64,000 nt of DNA from Duganella zoogloeoides. Lineage in GTDB: Bacteria > Pseudomonadota > Gammaproteobacteria > Burkholderiales > Burkholderiaceae_D. The position numbers were made by a program, and so were the translations under genes. Positions 7,100 through 15,813 of this stretch are shown piece by piece. Every line of letters starts with the position of its first letter. Position 1 is the stretch's first letter. The stretch spans positions 4,216,001-4,280,000 of the forward strand of contig NZ_CP140152.1 in assembly GCF_034479515.1 (NCBI RefSeq). Reading direction: 5' to 3'. The notes under the pieces were generated by a model that saw nothing but the letters and a program-made list of their open reading frames with translations, ran no database searches and was not told the origin of the DNA.

Positions 7100-9664
7100 T
7101 CAGACTTCGGCGATACGCTTGCGGATATGCGCCAGCGCGTCTTCCACCTGGTCGATCAGGATCAGGCACAGATCCCCTTCCTGCAGGCGGCTCAGCGCCG
7201 TATCGATGGCCAGGAACTCGCCGTAAATCTCCTGCACGTGCGACGTGCGCGGTGCGCCTTGCAGACCGGAGCGCAGCAGCGCCACCACTTCGCCATCGAC
7301 GCGGCCGCGCTGGCACGCGTCTTCGTACAGCAGCACGTCGTCGAACGCGCGACCGAGGATTTCGGTCTGCTGCCGGATGTCTTCGTCGCGGCGGTCGCCG
7401 GCGCCGGAAATCACCACGCCACGACGCTTGGCCGGCATGGTTTCTACGGCCTGCACCAGCGCCAGGATGGCATCCGGATTGTGGCCGTAGTCGGCGATCA
7501 CGGTCGCACCCTTGTAATCGAACACGTTGAAGCGGCCGGGCGCGTTGTCGGAATCGTTGGCGAAGGTTTTCAGGCCCAGGCGGATCGCATCCCAGCTGAT
7601 GCCCACGCCCCATGCGGCAGCGACCGACGCCATCACGTTCTCGACCTGGAAGCCGATGGCGCCGTTGCGGGTGATCGGCACTTCCGCCAGCGGAATGCGT
7701 ACCTGCTGCTTGCCTTCGGCAGCGACCAGGTGGCCGTCCGCGACGTACACGGTGCGGCAGCCCTGCGCCAGGTGGGTGGCGATGACGGGATGGCCGGCGT
7801 CCGCGCCGAAGTAGATGATCTTGCCTTTGCAGTTGGCGGCCATGGCGGCGACGATCGGATCGACCGCGTTCAACACCGCGTAGCCGTCTGCCGCGACGTT
7901 CTGCACGATCACGCGCTTCAAGACCGCCAGGTCTTCCACGGTGGTGATGTAGTTCAGGCCCAGGTGGTCGCCGGCGCCGATGTTGGTCACTACCGCCACC
8001 TGGCAGCGGTCGAAGGCCAGGCCTTCGCGCAGGATGCCGCCACGGGCGCTTTCGAATACCGCCGCGTCCACGTCCGGGTGCAGCAGCACGTTGCGCGCGC
8101 TGCGCGGCCCGCTGCAGTCGCCGCTGTCGGTCTGGCGGCCTTCGATGTACACGCCGTCGGTGTTGGTCATGCCGGTGCGCAGGCCGCTGGCCGTGAGCAG
8201 GTGCGCGATCAGGCGCACGGTGGTGGTCTTGCCGTTGGTGCCGGTGACGGCAACGACCGGGATGCGGCCGTTTTCTCCCGGCGCGAACATGGTGTTCACG
8301 ATGGCCTCGCCCACGGCGCGGCCCTTGCCGTACGACGGCGCGATGTGCATGCGCAGGCCGGGGGCGGCGTTGACTTCCACCACGCCGCCGCGACGGTCGT
8401 CAAACGGTTCGAGCACGCCTTCGCACACCACGTCCACGCCGCAGATATCGAGACCGATCATCTGCGCCGCTTCCACCGCGCGCGCCGCCACTTCCGGGTG
8501 CACGTCGTCGGTCACGTCGGTGGCGGTGCCGCCGGTGGACAGGTTGGCGTTGTTACGCAGGATCACGCGCTGACCCTTGCCTGGCACGGAGTCCGCTTCC
8601 AGGTCTTGCAGCGCCAGGCGCGCCAGGGCAATGTCGTCGAACCGGATCTTGGTCAGCGACGTCGAGTGGCCGCTGCCACGGCGCGGGTCGGCATTGACCA
8701 GGTCCACCAGTTGGCGCACCGTGTGCACGCCGTCGCCAACCACTTGCGGCGGGTCGCGGCGGGCGGCAGCAATGAGCTTGTTGCCGATGACGAGCAGGCG
8801 GAAATCGTGGCCCGGAAGGTAGCGCTCGACCATCACGTCGTCGCGGAATTCCTTGGCGGTGCGGAACGCCTGCTCCAGGTGCTCTTTCGAATTGACGTTG
8901 ACCGTCACGCCCTTGCCCTGGTTGCCGTCCTTCGGCTTGACCACGACCGGCATGCCGATGTCCTGCGCGGCTTGCCAGGCGTCCGCCTCGTCTTCCACGG
9001 TGCGGCCGTACGGGACCGGCACGCCGGCCGCGTGCAGCAGCTTCTTGGTCAGTTCCTTGTCCTGGGCGATCGATTCGCCGATGGCGCTGGTGGTGTCCAT
9101 TTCGGCAGCCTGGATGCGGCGCTGCTTGGAACCCCAGCCGAACATCACCATGCTGCCTTCGGTCAGGCGGCGGATCGGGATGTCGCGCGCCAGCGCGGCG
9201 TTGACGATGGAGCCGGTGCTCGGTCCGAGGCGCACGTCTTCGTCGAGGTCGCGCAGTTCGGTGAGCGCGGCGTCGAGGTCGAAGGGGGTGTCGTTCAGCG
9301 CGGCGTTGATCAGGTTTTCGGCCATGGCGACGGCCAGGCGGCCCACGGCTTCTTCCGAGTATTCCACCACGGTCTGGTACACGCCCTCTTCCGGCGTGGC
9401 GGTGGTGCGGCTGAAGGTGACCGGGCAGCCGGCTTGCGCCTGCAGGCTCAGGGCTGCGGCTTCGAGCACATTGGCCAGCGAGATGGTTTCACCGGTGGCG
9501 TGCAGGGCGCCGACCGCCGGGAAGCGCGCGTGCAGGCGCTGCTCGAAGCCGGGCAATTGCGCAATAGCGCGCTGGTCGGGCGGGCACGATACGACCACTT
9601 CCATGGCGGTGTGGTGGCTCCAGAGATTCGGGCCACGAAGGGCGCGGGTGCGGATGACTTCCAT
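7100..9664 (-). CDS. cphA: Cyanophycin synthetase, Mur-competent copy
   Basis: An 854-aa cyanophycin synthetase. CphA makes the multi-L-arginyl-poly-L-aspartate reserve polymer by alternating ATP-dependent ligations. The ATP-grasp domain (about 200-460) has KPKDGNQGKG (243-252) and EVNAAPGLRMH. The Mur-ligase-like domain (about 470-854) has an intact P-loop, VTGTNGKTTT (Lys479), and a full C-terminal lid domain (FNVFDYKGATVIADYGHNPD onward). The N-domain is odd: where the paralogue reads GHVLEHVVLELQ, this one reads LANVLEAAALSLQ, so both histidines of that motif are gone. It is second in a two-gene operon, 21 nt after the paralogue, and ends at a strong terminator. Confidence 0.93.
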   Translation of the reverse strand: MEVIRTRALRGPNLWSHHTAMEVVVSCPPDQRAIAQLPGFEQRLHARFPAVGALHATGETISLANVLEAAALSLQAQAGCPVTFSRTTATPEEGVYQTVVEYSEEAVGRLAVAMAENLINAALNDTPFDLDAALTELRDLDEDVRLGPSTGSIVNAALARDIPIRRLTEGSMVMFGWGSKQRRIQAAEMDTTSAIGESIAQDKELTKKLLHAAGVPVPYGRTVEDEADAWQAAQDIGMPVVVKPKDGNQGKGVTVNVNSKEHLEQAFRTAKEFRDDVMVERYLPGHDFRLLVIGNKLIAAARRDPPQVVGDGVHTVRQLVDLVNADPRRGSGHSTSLTKIRFDDIALARLALQDLEADSVPGKGQRVILRNNANLSTGGTATDVTDDVHPEVAARAVEAAQMIGLDICGVDVVCEGVLEPFDDRRGGVVEVNAAPGLRMHIAPSYGKGRAVGEAIVNTMFAPGENGRIPVVAVTGTNGKTTTVRLIAHLLTASGLRTGMTNTDGVYIEGRQTDSGDCSGPRSARNVLLHPDVDAAVFESARGGILREGLAFDRCQVAVVTNIGAGDHLGLNYITTVEDLAVLKRVIVQNVAADGYAVLNAVDPIVAAMAANCKGKIIYFGADAGHPVIATHLAQGCRTVYVADGHLVAAEGKQQVRIPLAEVPITRNGAIGFQVENVMASVAAAWGVGISWDAIRLGLKTFANDSDNAPGRFNVFDYKGATVIADYGHNPDAILALVQAVETMPAKRRGVVISGAGDRRDEDIRQQTEILGRAFDDVLLYEDACQRGRVDGEVVALLRSGLQGAPRTSHVQEIYGEFLAIDTALSRLQEGDLCLILIDQVEDALAHIRKRIAEV

Positions 9665-9685
9665 AAATCTGCTTGTTCTTTCGTA

Positions 9686-11863
9686 TCAGTGATGGATGCG
9701 CTTCGGATTCGCATCGAAGGTGCGCAAACCGGCGGCGATCAGTTCCGGCGTCAGGCCCAGCGCCCAACCGGCGGCAATCGCAGCCAGCACGGCCTCGGGC
9801 GGCACCAGCGGCGACAGCGGCAGGCTGACCATGTCCACGTAGCCCTGGCCCAGCACGATGGTGTGCTGGTCGCCCTGGATGCGCTGGAAGACCACGCGCG
9901 CGCTGTCCTGGCGGTGCTGGACGATGGCCGGCAGATGCTCTTCCACGCCGTAGAAAATCACTTCGCCGTCGCACAAATCTGCCATCTCCACCACTTGCGG
10001 ATCTGCGGCGTTGAGCACGGCGGCACCGCTGGCCAGCACCACGTCCACCTGGGTGCGCAGCACGTTGTACAGTTTGTCGTCGGTGTCGATGTGGAACTCG
10101 GCCACGTCTTCCAGGCCGGAGACATCGGTCACCACGCCCACCGTGCACTTGTCGTAGGCCAGGCCTTCGGTGAGGATCATGCGCGCGCTCGATTCGAACA
10201 CCGCCGCTTCCACGTTCTTGTTGAGCAGCAGCCGCTCGCCGGTTTCCCAGTCGGACAGGCCGTCGCGCGACAGCAGGCGGCTGTTCACGTACAGGCCGTC
10301 GGCGCAGCTCACGCCGACCTTCTTGCCGCCCACTTGCAGCAGCCAGGCGATCAGGCGCGCGGCCATGGTGGTGCCGTGCGTGCCGGTGATGCCCACGACC
10401 GGGATGCGGCCCGTGTCTTCCTGCTTGAACAACTGTTCCACGATGGCGGCGCCGACGTTGCGCGGCTCGCCGTGTTCGGGCTTCAGGTGCATCAGCAGGC
10501 CGGGGCTGGCATTGACTTCGATGATGGCGCCGCCCTGCTCGTGCAGCGGACGGGTAATGTCGGACGCCACCAGGTCGATGCCGGCGATGTCGAGGCCCAC
10601 CACGCGCGCAGCCAGCGTGGCCATGGCGGCCACTTCCGGGTGCACCTTGTCGGTGACGTCGGTGGTGACGTTGCCGTTGGCCTGGATCAGCACCTTCTGG
10701 CCGTCCAGCGGCACGGAAAGCGCGTCCATGCCCTGGCGCTTGAGTTCCAGGATGGTTTCGCCGGCTTCCGCCGGCTTGATCAGGCTAAGGGGGAAATCTT
10801 CTTCCTCGCCACGGCGCGGATCGATATTGATGTGCAGATCGACGAGCTGCTGGATGGTGTGGACGCCGTCGCCGGTGATCCACAAGGCTTCGCCGGCGGC
10901 GGCAGCGATCATGCGCTTGCCGACGACCAGCAGGCGGTGCTCGTTACCGACGATGAAGCGCTCGACGATCACGCTCGAGCTGTAGCCTTCGTCGGACGCC
11001 AGCGCATAGGCGGCAGTGACATCGGCTTCGGTCATCAGGTTGAGCGACACGCCACGGCCATGGTTGCCGTTGTACGGCTTGACCACGACCGGCAGGCCGA
11101 TGTCCTGCGCGGCTTCCCAGGCAGCTTCCGCGCTGGTCACCAGTTCACCTTCGGGCACCGGCACGCCGCACGACGACAGCAGCGACTTGGTCAGGTCCTT
11201 GTCGCTGGCGATGCCTTCGGCAATCGCGCTGGTCTGCTCGGTTTCGGCGGTCCAGATGCGGCGCTGGGCGGCGCCGTGGCCCAGTTGCACCAGGTTGCCG
11301 TCGGTGAGGCGAATCGACGGAATCGCGCGGTCGGTAGCGGCATCGACGATGTTGCCGGTGCTCGGACCCAGGCACAGCGTCTCAACCAGGTCGGTCAGTT
11401 CGGCCACGGTGGCGGCCAGGTCGTACGGTTGATCCTCGATCATTGCCATCAGCAGGTCGCGCCCGGCGGCCAGGGCGGCGCGGCCGACCTGTTCCTGGCG
11501 GGTGCGGAACGCCATCTTGTAGTAGCCGGTGTCCTCGCCGATCTGGCGGGTTTTGCCGAAGCCGGTCTTCATGCCGGCCAGGTTTTGCAGCTCCAGCACC
11601 ACGTGCTCGAGCACGTGGCCGGCGTAGGTGCCGTCGCGCAGGCGCTCGAGGAAGCCGCCCACCTCGCCCACGCCGCAGCGGTGCTCGAGCAGGCCCGGCA
11701 GGATCGTGGTCAGGCGCTCGTACAGGCCCGGCAGCAGGTTGGACGGGTATTGTTCCAGCTCGCCAATGTCCAGCCACGCCTCGATCACCGGGCGATAGGT
11801 CCAGATATTGGGGCCGCGCAAGTGGGTGACGCGGAGGATTTCTATGCTTTTCTTCTTGATCAT
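9686..11863 (-). CDS. Cyanophycin synthetase paralogue with degenerate, truncated Mur domain
   Basis: A 725-aa CphA-family protein, about 130 aa shorter than its neighbour. The N-domain is canonical (GTYAGHVLEHVVLELQNLAG, about 78-97; HVLEH at 83-87). The ATP-grasp domain is intact (KPYNGNHGRG, EVNASPGLLMH). The Mur P-loop reads GITGTHGTTMA: the ATP-binding Lys of GTNGKT is replaced by Thr (about residues 494-499). The protein stops at FDANPKRIHH, before the Mur lid. It should perform at most the ATP-grasp ligation. Comparable short forms (CphA2/CphA') are known in other bacteria. It is first in the operon; its promoter region is shared with the ABC transporter gene. Confidence 0.88.
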   Translation of the reverse strand: MIKKKSIEILRVTHLRGPNIWTYRPVIEAWLDIGELEQYPSNLLPGLYERLTTILPGLLEHRCGVGEVGGFLERLRDGTYAGHVLEHVVLELQNLAGMKTGFGKTRQIGEDTGYYKMAFRTRQEQVGRAALAAGRDLLMAMIEDQPYDLAATVAELTDLVETLCLGPSTGNIVDAATDRAIPSIRLTDGNLVQLGHGAAQRRIWTAETEQTSAIAEGIASDKDLTKSLLSSCGVPVPEGELVTSAEAAWEAAQDIGLPVVVKPYNGNHGRGVSLNLMTEADVTAAYALASDEGYSSSVIVERFIVGNEHRLLVVGKRMIAAAAGEALWITGDGVHTIQQLVDLHINIDPRRGEEEDFPLSLIKPAEAGETILELKRQGMDALSVPLDGQKVLIQANGNVTTDVTDKVHPEVAAMATLAARVVGLDIAGIDLVASDITRPLHEQGGAIIEVNASPGLLMHLKPEHGEPRNVGAAIVEQLFKQEDTGRIPVVGITGTHGTTMAARLIAWLLQVGGKKVGVSCADGLYVNSRLLSRDGLSDWETGERLLLNKNVEAAVFESSARMILTEGLAYDKCTVGVVTDVSGLEDVAEFHIDTDDKLYNVLRTQVDVVLASGAAVLNAADPQVVEMADLCDGEVIFYGVEEHLPAIVQHRQDSARVVFQRIQGDQHTIVLGQGYVDMVSLPLSPLVPPEAVLAAIAAGWALGLTPELIAAGLRTFDANPKRIHH

Positions 11864-12034
11864 GTTTCGAACTTTATAACTTCGTTATCGGCTCGGGCCG
11901 TGGCCGCGCGCCGTATTTTAAACCCTGTAATATCGCTGTCGCCAAATCACATTTGGCATCACCCATGTCCTGATCAAGTTCATCAAGCAGTACCAGCGTC
12001 TTTGTCCGTGCGTTATACTTGCCGCTAGAACAAA

Positions 12035-12078
12035 TAAGTCAGTACTGACTTAACTTCTGTCAATTATTAGCGACAGAA
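12035..12078. promoter_or_regulatory. 18-bp perfect palindrome plus inverted repeat in the cph/ABC divergent promoter region
   Basis: The 348-bp space between the two divergent cyanophycin units (11864-12211) has no gene. It contains TAAGTCAGTACTGACTTA (12035-12052), a perfect palindrome of the type bound by dimeric repressors. Just after it, TTCTGTC (12055-12061) and GACAGAA (12072-12078) form a 7-bp inverted repeat around an AT-rich loop. Part of the region is AT-rich relative to the flanking genes. No TetR/GntR gene is adjacent; the nearest regulator is the ribbon-helix-helix gene at 15.0 kb. Confidence 0.55.
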
Positions 12079-12211
12079 TACCGTAATTCATTACTTTTAC
12101 CAGAGACAATGCACGATTGAATTCCTGCACTGCCGCTGCCATGTAAGTAAGCACTTAACCACGCACCTCAGCACACAACGCTTTTTTCCCGAATCCGGAG
12201 TACGCCACACA

Positions 12212-14488
12212 ATGACAAGCCAACAACTTTCCACCATATCGAGCGTCGGCGGCGAGCTGCCCGACCGCTGGCGTTCCGATATACAGGCACAACTTTCCCA
12301 AGGGGAAAACGTTGTAAGTGCCCTGGAGGTTGACCTGGATCAGCAACTTCGTTTCGCCAAGGGTGTGGTCGTGATTACCAACACCCGCCTGCTGGCGCGC
12401 GCGCCGGGCCAGGAGCAATGGCAGGCATGGCCGTTCTCGTTCGATCTGTCGCTGGAACACCACGATCACGCGGGCGTGGGCCACCTGGAACTGGTGTCCG
12501 CGCGCGGCCGCCTGGCCGCCTGGCGTTTTACGCTGGGCCAGAACCTGCAGGCAATCCGCCTGATCGAGCACTTTGCCGCCCAGCGCGACAGCCATTCCAG
12601 CGGCGAGCCGGTCATCAGCGACGAGACCAACATGTGCCCCAGTTGCAAGGCGCCGCTCGAACCGGACCAGGAAGAATGCCCGGTCTGCACCAAGGTGGTG
12701 TACACGCCGCCGTCCACCTGGACCCTGTTCCGCCTGTGGCGCTTCGCCCGCCCCTATAAACTGCAACTGGGCCTGGGCTTTTTGCTGATGCTGCTGTCCA
12801 CCGGCGCCCACATGATCCCGCCGTATCTGACCATCCCGCTGATGGACAAGGTGCTGATCCCGTACCAGAACGGCACGCCGGTCGATTCGAGCCTGGTGGC
12901 GCTGTACATGTCCGGCCTGGTGGGCGCAGCGGTGCTGGCGTGGATTTTCGGCTGGGCCAAGACCTATGTGCTGGCACTGGTCTCCGAGCGCATCGGCGCC
13001 GACCTGCGCACCGAGACTTATGACCACCTGCTGCGCCTCTCGCTCGAATACTTCGGCGGCAAGCGCACCGGCGACCTAATGTCGCGCATCGGTAGCGAAA
13101 GCGACCGCATTTGCGTGTTCCTGTCGCTGCATTTGCTCGACTTCGCATCCGACTGCCTGATGATCATCATGACCGGCGTGATCCTGTTCTCGATCGATCC
13201 GTATCTCGCCATCTTCGCGCTGGCGCCGCTGCCGTTCATCGCCTGGCTGATCCACCTGGTGCGCGACCGCCTGCGCACCGGTTTCGAAAAGATCGACCGC
13301 GTGTGGGGCGAAGTGACCAACGTGCTGGCCGATACCATACCCGGCATCCGCGTCGTCAAAGCGTTCGCCCAGGAGACGCGCGAAGCGGCGCGCTTCCGCA
13401 CCGCCAACAAGCACAACCTGGCCGTCAACGACAAGCTCAATAAAATCTGGTCGCTGTTCTCGCCCACCGTGTCGTTCCTGACCGAACTGGGCCTGCTGGT
13501 GATCTGGGTGTTCGGCATTTACCAGGTCTCGAAGGGCAATATCACGGTCGGTGTGCTGTCCGCGTTCATCGCGTACTCGAGCCGCTTCTACGGCCGGCTC
13601 GATTCGATGAGCCGCATCGTCTCGGTCACGCAAAAATCGGCGTCGGCCGCCAAGCGTATTTTCGATATTCTCGATCACGTGTCGTCGGTGCCCGATCCGG
13701 TCAACCCGGTCAAGCTGGCCAAGGTGGAAGGCAATATCACCTTGCGCGAAGTGGGCTTCCGCTACGGTAACCGCGCGGTCAACCGCGGCATCAACCTCGA
13801 TATCAAGGCCGGCGAAATGGTGGGCCTGGTCGGCCACTCGGGTTCCGGCAAATCGACGCTGGTCAACCTGATCTGCCGCTTCTACGACGTGGCCGAAGGC
13901 GCCATCATGCTCGACGGCGTCGATATCCGCTCGCTGGCCATTTCCGACTACCGCCGCCAGATCGGCCTGGTGCTGCAGGAGCCGTTCCTGTTCTTCGGCA
14001 CCATCGCCGAGAACCTCGCCTACGGCAAACCGGATGCGACGCGCGCCGAGATCATGGCAGCCGCCCGCGCCGCGCACGCCCACGAATTCATCCTGCGCCT
14101 GCCGCAGGGCTACGATTCGATGGTCGGTGAACGCGGCCAGGGCCTGTCCGGCGGCGAGCGCCAGCGCATCTCGATCGCGCGTGCGCTGCTGATCGACCCG
14201 AAGATCCTGATCCTCGACGAAGCCACCGCCTCGGTCGATTCGGAGACCGAAAAAGAAATTCAGCGCGCGCTGGAAAACCTGGTCAAAGGCCGCACCACGA
14301 TCGCGATTGCCCACCGCCTGTCCACGCTGGCCAAAGCGGACCGCCTGGTGGTGATGGACCGCGGCGTGGTGGTGGAAGAAGGCGCCCATGATGAACTGAT
14401 GGCCAAGGAAGGCGCGTACTACCGCCTGGTACAGGCGCAAGCCCGCAACGTGGACACGGACCTCGACGACCGTGGCAGCAAGGATTGA
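12212..14488 (+). CDS. Cyanophycin-locus ABC exporter with N-terminal zinc ribbon
   Basis: A 758-aa fused type I ABC exporter half-transporter. Residues 1-125 form a soluble, PH-like domain (DLDQQLRFAKGVVVITNTRLLAR). Residues 142-159 are a four-cysteine zinc ribbon (CPSC ... CPVC). Six membrane helices follow (about 180-460), then an ATPase domain with Walker A GHSGSGKST, signature LSGGERQRISIARAL and Walker B ILILDEATASVDSE. The extra cytosolic N-terminus is not found in MsbA-type exporters. It is divergent from the cyanophycin synthetases and followed by DUF1854, a pairing I know as cyanophycin metabolism-associated. Probably works as a homodimer; substrate unknown. Confidence 0.9.
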   Translation: MTSQQLSTISSVGGELPDRWRSDIQAQLSQGENVVSALEVDLDQQLRFAKGVVVITNTRLLARAPGQEQWQAWPFSFDLSLEHHDHAGVGHLELVSARGRLAAWRFTLGQNLQAIRLIEHFAAQRDSHSSGEPVISDETNMCPSCKAPLEPDQEECPVCTKVVYTPPSTWTLFRLWRFARPYKLQLGLGFLLMLLSTGAHMIPPYLTIPLMDKVLIPYQNGTPVDSSLVALYMSGLVGAAVLAWIFGWAKTYVLALVSERIGADLRTETYDHLLRLSLEYFGGKRTGDLMSRIGSESDRICVFLSLHLLDFASDCLMIIMTGVILFSIDPYLAIFALAPLPFIAWLIHLVRDRLRTGFEKIDRVWGEVTNVLADTIPGIRVVKAFAQETREAARFRTANKHNLAVNDKLNKIWSLFSPTVSFLTELGLLVIWVFGIYQVSKGNITVGVLSAFIAYSSRFYGRLDSMSRIVSVTQKSASAAKRIFDILDHVSSVPDPVNPVKLAKVEGNITLREVGFRYGNRAVNRGINLDIKAGEMVGLVGHSGSGKSTLVNLICRFYDVAEGAIMLDGVDIRSLAISDYRRQIGLVLQEPFLFFGTIAENLAYGKPDATRAEIMAAARAAHAHEFILRLPQGYDSMVGERGQGLSGGERQRISIARALLIDPKILILDEATASVDSETEKEIQRALENLVKGRTTIAIAHRLSTLAKADRLVVMDRGVVVEEGAHDELMAKEGAYYRLVQAQARNVDTDLDDRGSKD

Positions 14489-14493
14489 AGCAG

Positions 14494-14961
14494 ATGAGCA
14501 TTAACTTTGAACTGATACGCAACCCCTTCGGCAAACTGGTACTGACCACGCTTGATGGCGTGGTCCACGAAGGCGTGGCAGCGGTGCGCGCCTTCCCGGT
14601 GCAGGCGCCGGAAGACGGCATTGCGCTGGTCAATCACGACGGCAAGGAAGTGGCCTGGATCGACCGTATCGAGGATTTGCCGGCAGCGGTGGGCGCGCTG
14701 GTGCGCGAGGAATTGAGCGGACGCGAATTCATGCCCGAGATCAGCCGCATCGTGGCCGTGACCAGCTTTGCCACGCCGTGCACCTGGACCGTCAATACCG
14801 ACCGTGGCGACACCGAGTTCGTGCTGCGCGGCGAAGAAGACATCCGCCGGCTGACGGCCGATACGCTCCTGATCTCGGACATCCACGGGATTCACTTCCT
14901 GGTGCGCGATGTGCGCCAGTTGGACAAGCACAGCAAGAAGTTACTGGATCGCTTCCTGTAA
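14494..14961 (+). CDS. DUF1854 protein of the cyanophycin locus
   Basis: A 155-aa soluble protein with the DUF1854 pattern: NPFGKLVLTTLDG near the start, EDGIALVNHDGKEVAWI, and the C-terminal ISDIHGIHFLVRDVRQLDKHSKKLLDRFL-type end (VRDVRQLDKHSKK is visible). No signal peptide or membrane segment. The ATG at 14494 is chosen because AAGGA (14480-14484) lies 9 nt upstream. A TTG at 14485 overlaps the ABC stop but has no usable spacing. It is coupled to the ABC transporter gene and occurs with it next to cphA genes in related bacteria (established co-occurrence). Function unknown; an accessory of the transporter is my inference. Confidence 0.87.
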   Translation: MSINFELIRNPFGKLVLTTLDGVVHEGVAAVRAFPVQAPEDGIALVNHDGKEVAWIDRIEDLPAAVGALVREELSGREFMPEISRIVAVTSFATPCTWTVNTDRGDTEFVLRGEEDIRRLTADTLLISDIHGIHFLVRDVRQLDKHSKKLLDRFL

Positions 14962-14987
14962 GACGGTGCAGTGCACGGGTTCGGCGC

Positions 14988-15338
14988 TTACTTGGCCGGC
15001 ACCCCGGCCTGTTTTTTCGCCAGCAGGTCCGCCACCGGGTTGTCCGGATCGGCGGCCAGGGTCCAGTTGCCGCTTTCGATTTCGGACGGCCGCACGTCGC
15101 GCTGGTTGCCGAGGTTGACGCCAAAGCTGTAGCGCAACTCGGGGTTGCGCAGCGATAGCCGTTCGAGCGCCTCGAAAATGATGCGCATATCGATGTCGTT
15201 GGAGCTGTCCGTCAGGCTTCGCTCCAGCCGCCCCACCAGCTCGGCATTGACGCTGCGGCCGGCCTTGCCAGCTTCTGCCTTCAACTTTTCGAACAGCGAA
15301 AACGGCATGCGGAATTGACTACGATAGATGTTTGTCAT
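14988..15338 (-). CDS. Ribbon-helix-helix (Arc-type) DNA-binding protein
   Basis: A 116-aa protein whose first 50 residues carry an Arc-like ribbon-helix-helix fold: the beta strand YRSQFRMPFSLFEKL, then helices with GRSVNAELVGRLERSL. Such proteins bind operators as dimers. The C-terminal half (FGVNLGNQRDVRPSE onward) matches nothing I recognise. It is convergent with DUF1854, 26 nt away. It is the only regulator beside the cyanophycin locus, so it could bind the 12035-12052 palindrome, though nothing in the sequence proves that. The 244 bp upstream (15339-15582) hold no gene. Confidence 0.75.
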   Translation of the reverse strand: MTNIYRSQFRMPFSLFEKLKAEAGKAGRSVNAELVGRLERSLTDSSNDIDMRIIFEALERLSLRNPELRYSFGVNLGNQRDVRPSEIESGNWTLAADPDNPVADLLAKKQAGVPAK

Positions 15339-15582
15339 GACGCTATCTTGGCATCAACGCGGCAAACCCGCTAGTGCCTGAAATTCTCAAAATAGTGACA
15401 AAACGGTCTGGAACTGCGAAAAGACGGTCCTGGAGCGGTACATTTCGTCGCTAACCCGCGCGAGTCTTGGTCACCCCAAGAATCTTACCAATTCGGCATT
15501 TCCATCTGTATCATAGCCATAGCGTCGCAGCCCGACGTTTCCGGCCGGGCGGCACCCGGCGCGCTCCGTGGAAGACGCTGTC

Positions 15583-15813
15583 ATGCACACCCTGGTCCGT
15601 ATCGCCGCCATGGCGGGCACCACCCTCTTGGCCGCCCGTGCCACACTCGGTCCGCTGGCACTCACGCGCATGATGTGCCCACCCGATGCCATCGGCCAGC
15701 ACTGGCTGCAAGACGTCGAACGCATCGACAGCTATCGCCTGACCGATGGCCGGCTGCGGCGCACCGTGTCCGGCAATGGCGGCAGCTACGCCTGGGAACG
15801 CGTGCAGCCGTGA
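15583..15813 (+). CDS. Small protein coupled to the MscS channel gene
   Basis: A 76-aa ORF starting MHTLVRIAAMAGTTLLAARATL, with a hydrophobic N-terminal segment that may be an anchor or signal peptide. The tail (DSYRLTDGRLRRTVSGNGGSYAWERV) resembles small beta-rich periplasmic proteins. GGAAG precedes the ATG by about 10 nt. Its TGA overlaps the GTG start of the channel gene (GTGA), typical of translational coupling and the main reason to believe the gene is real. A GTG at 15568 is an alternative start. No family recognised. Confidence 0.55.
   Translation: MHTLVRIAAMAGTTLLAARATLGPLALTRMMCPPDAIGQHWLQDVERIDSYRLTDGRLRRTVSGNGGSYAWERVQP

Noticed and set aside
7127..12028. A 1633-codon open frame on the + strand opposite the two cyanophycin synthetase genes
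   Set aside because: It is the antisense shadow of two GC-rich genes with strong family motifs. Its His/Gln/Arg/Val-rich composition is typical of such shadows and it contains no domain.
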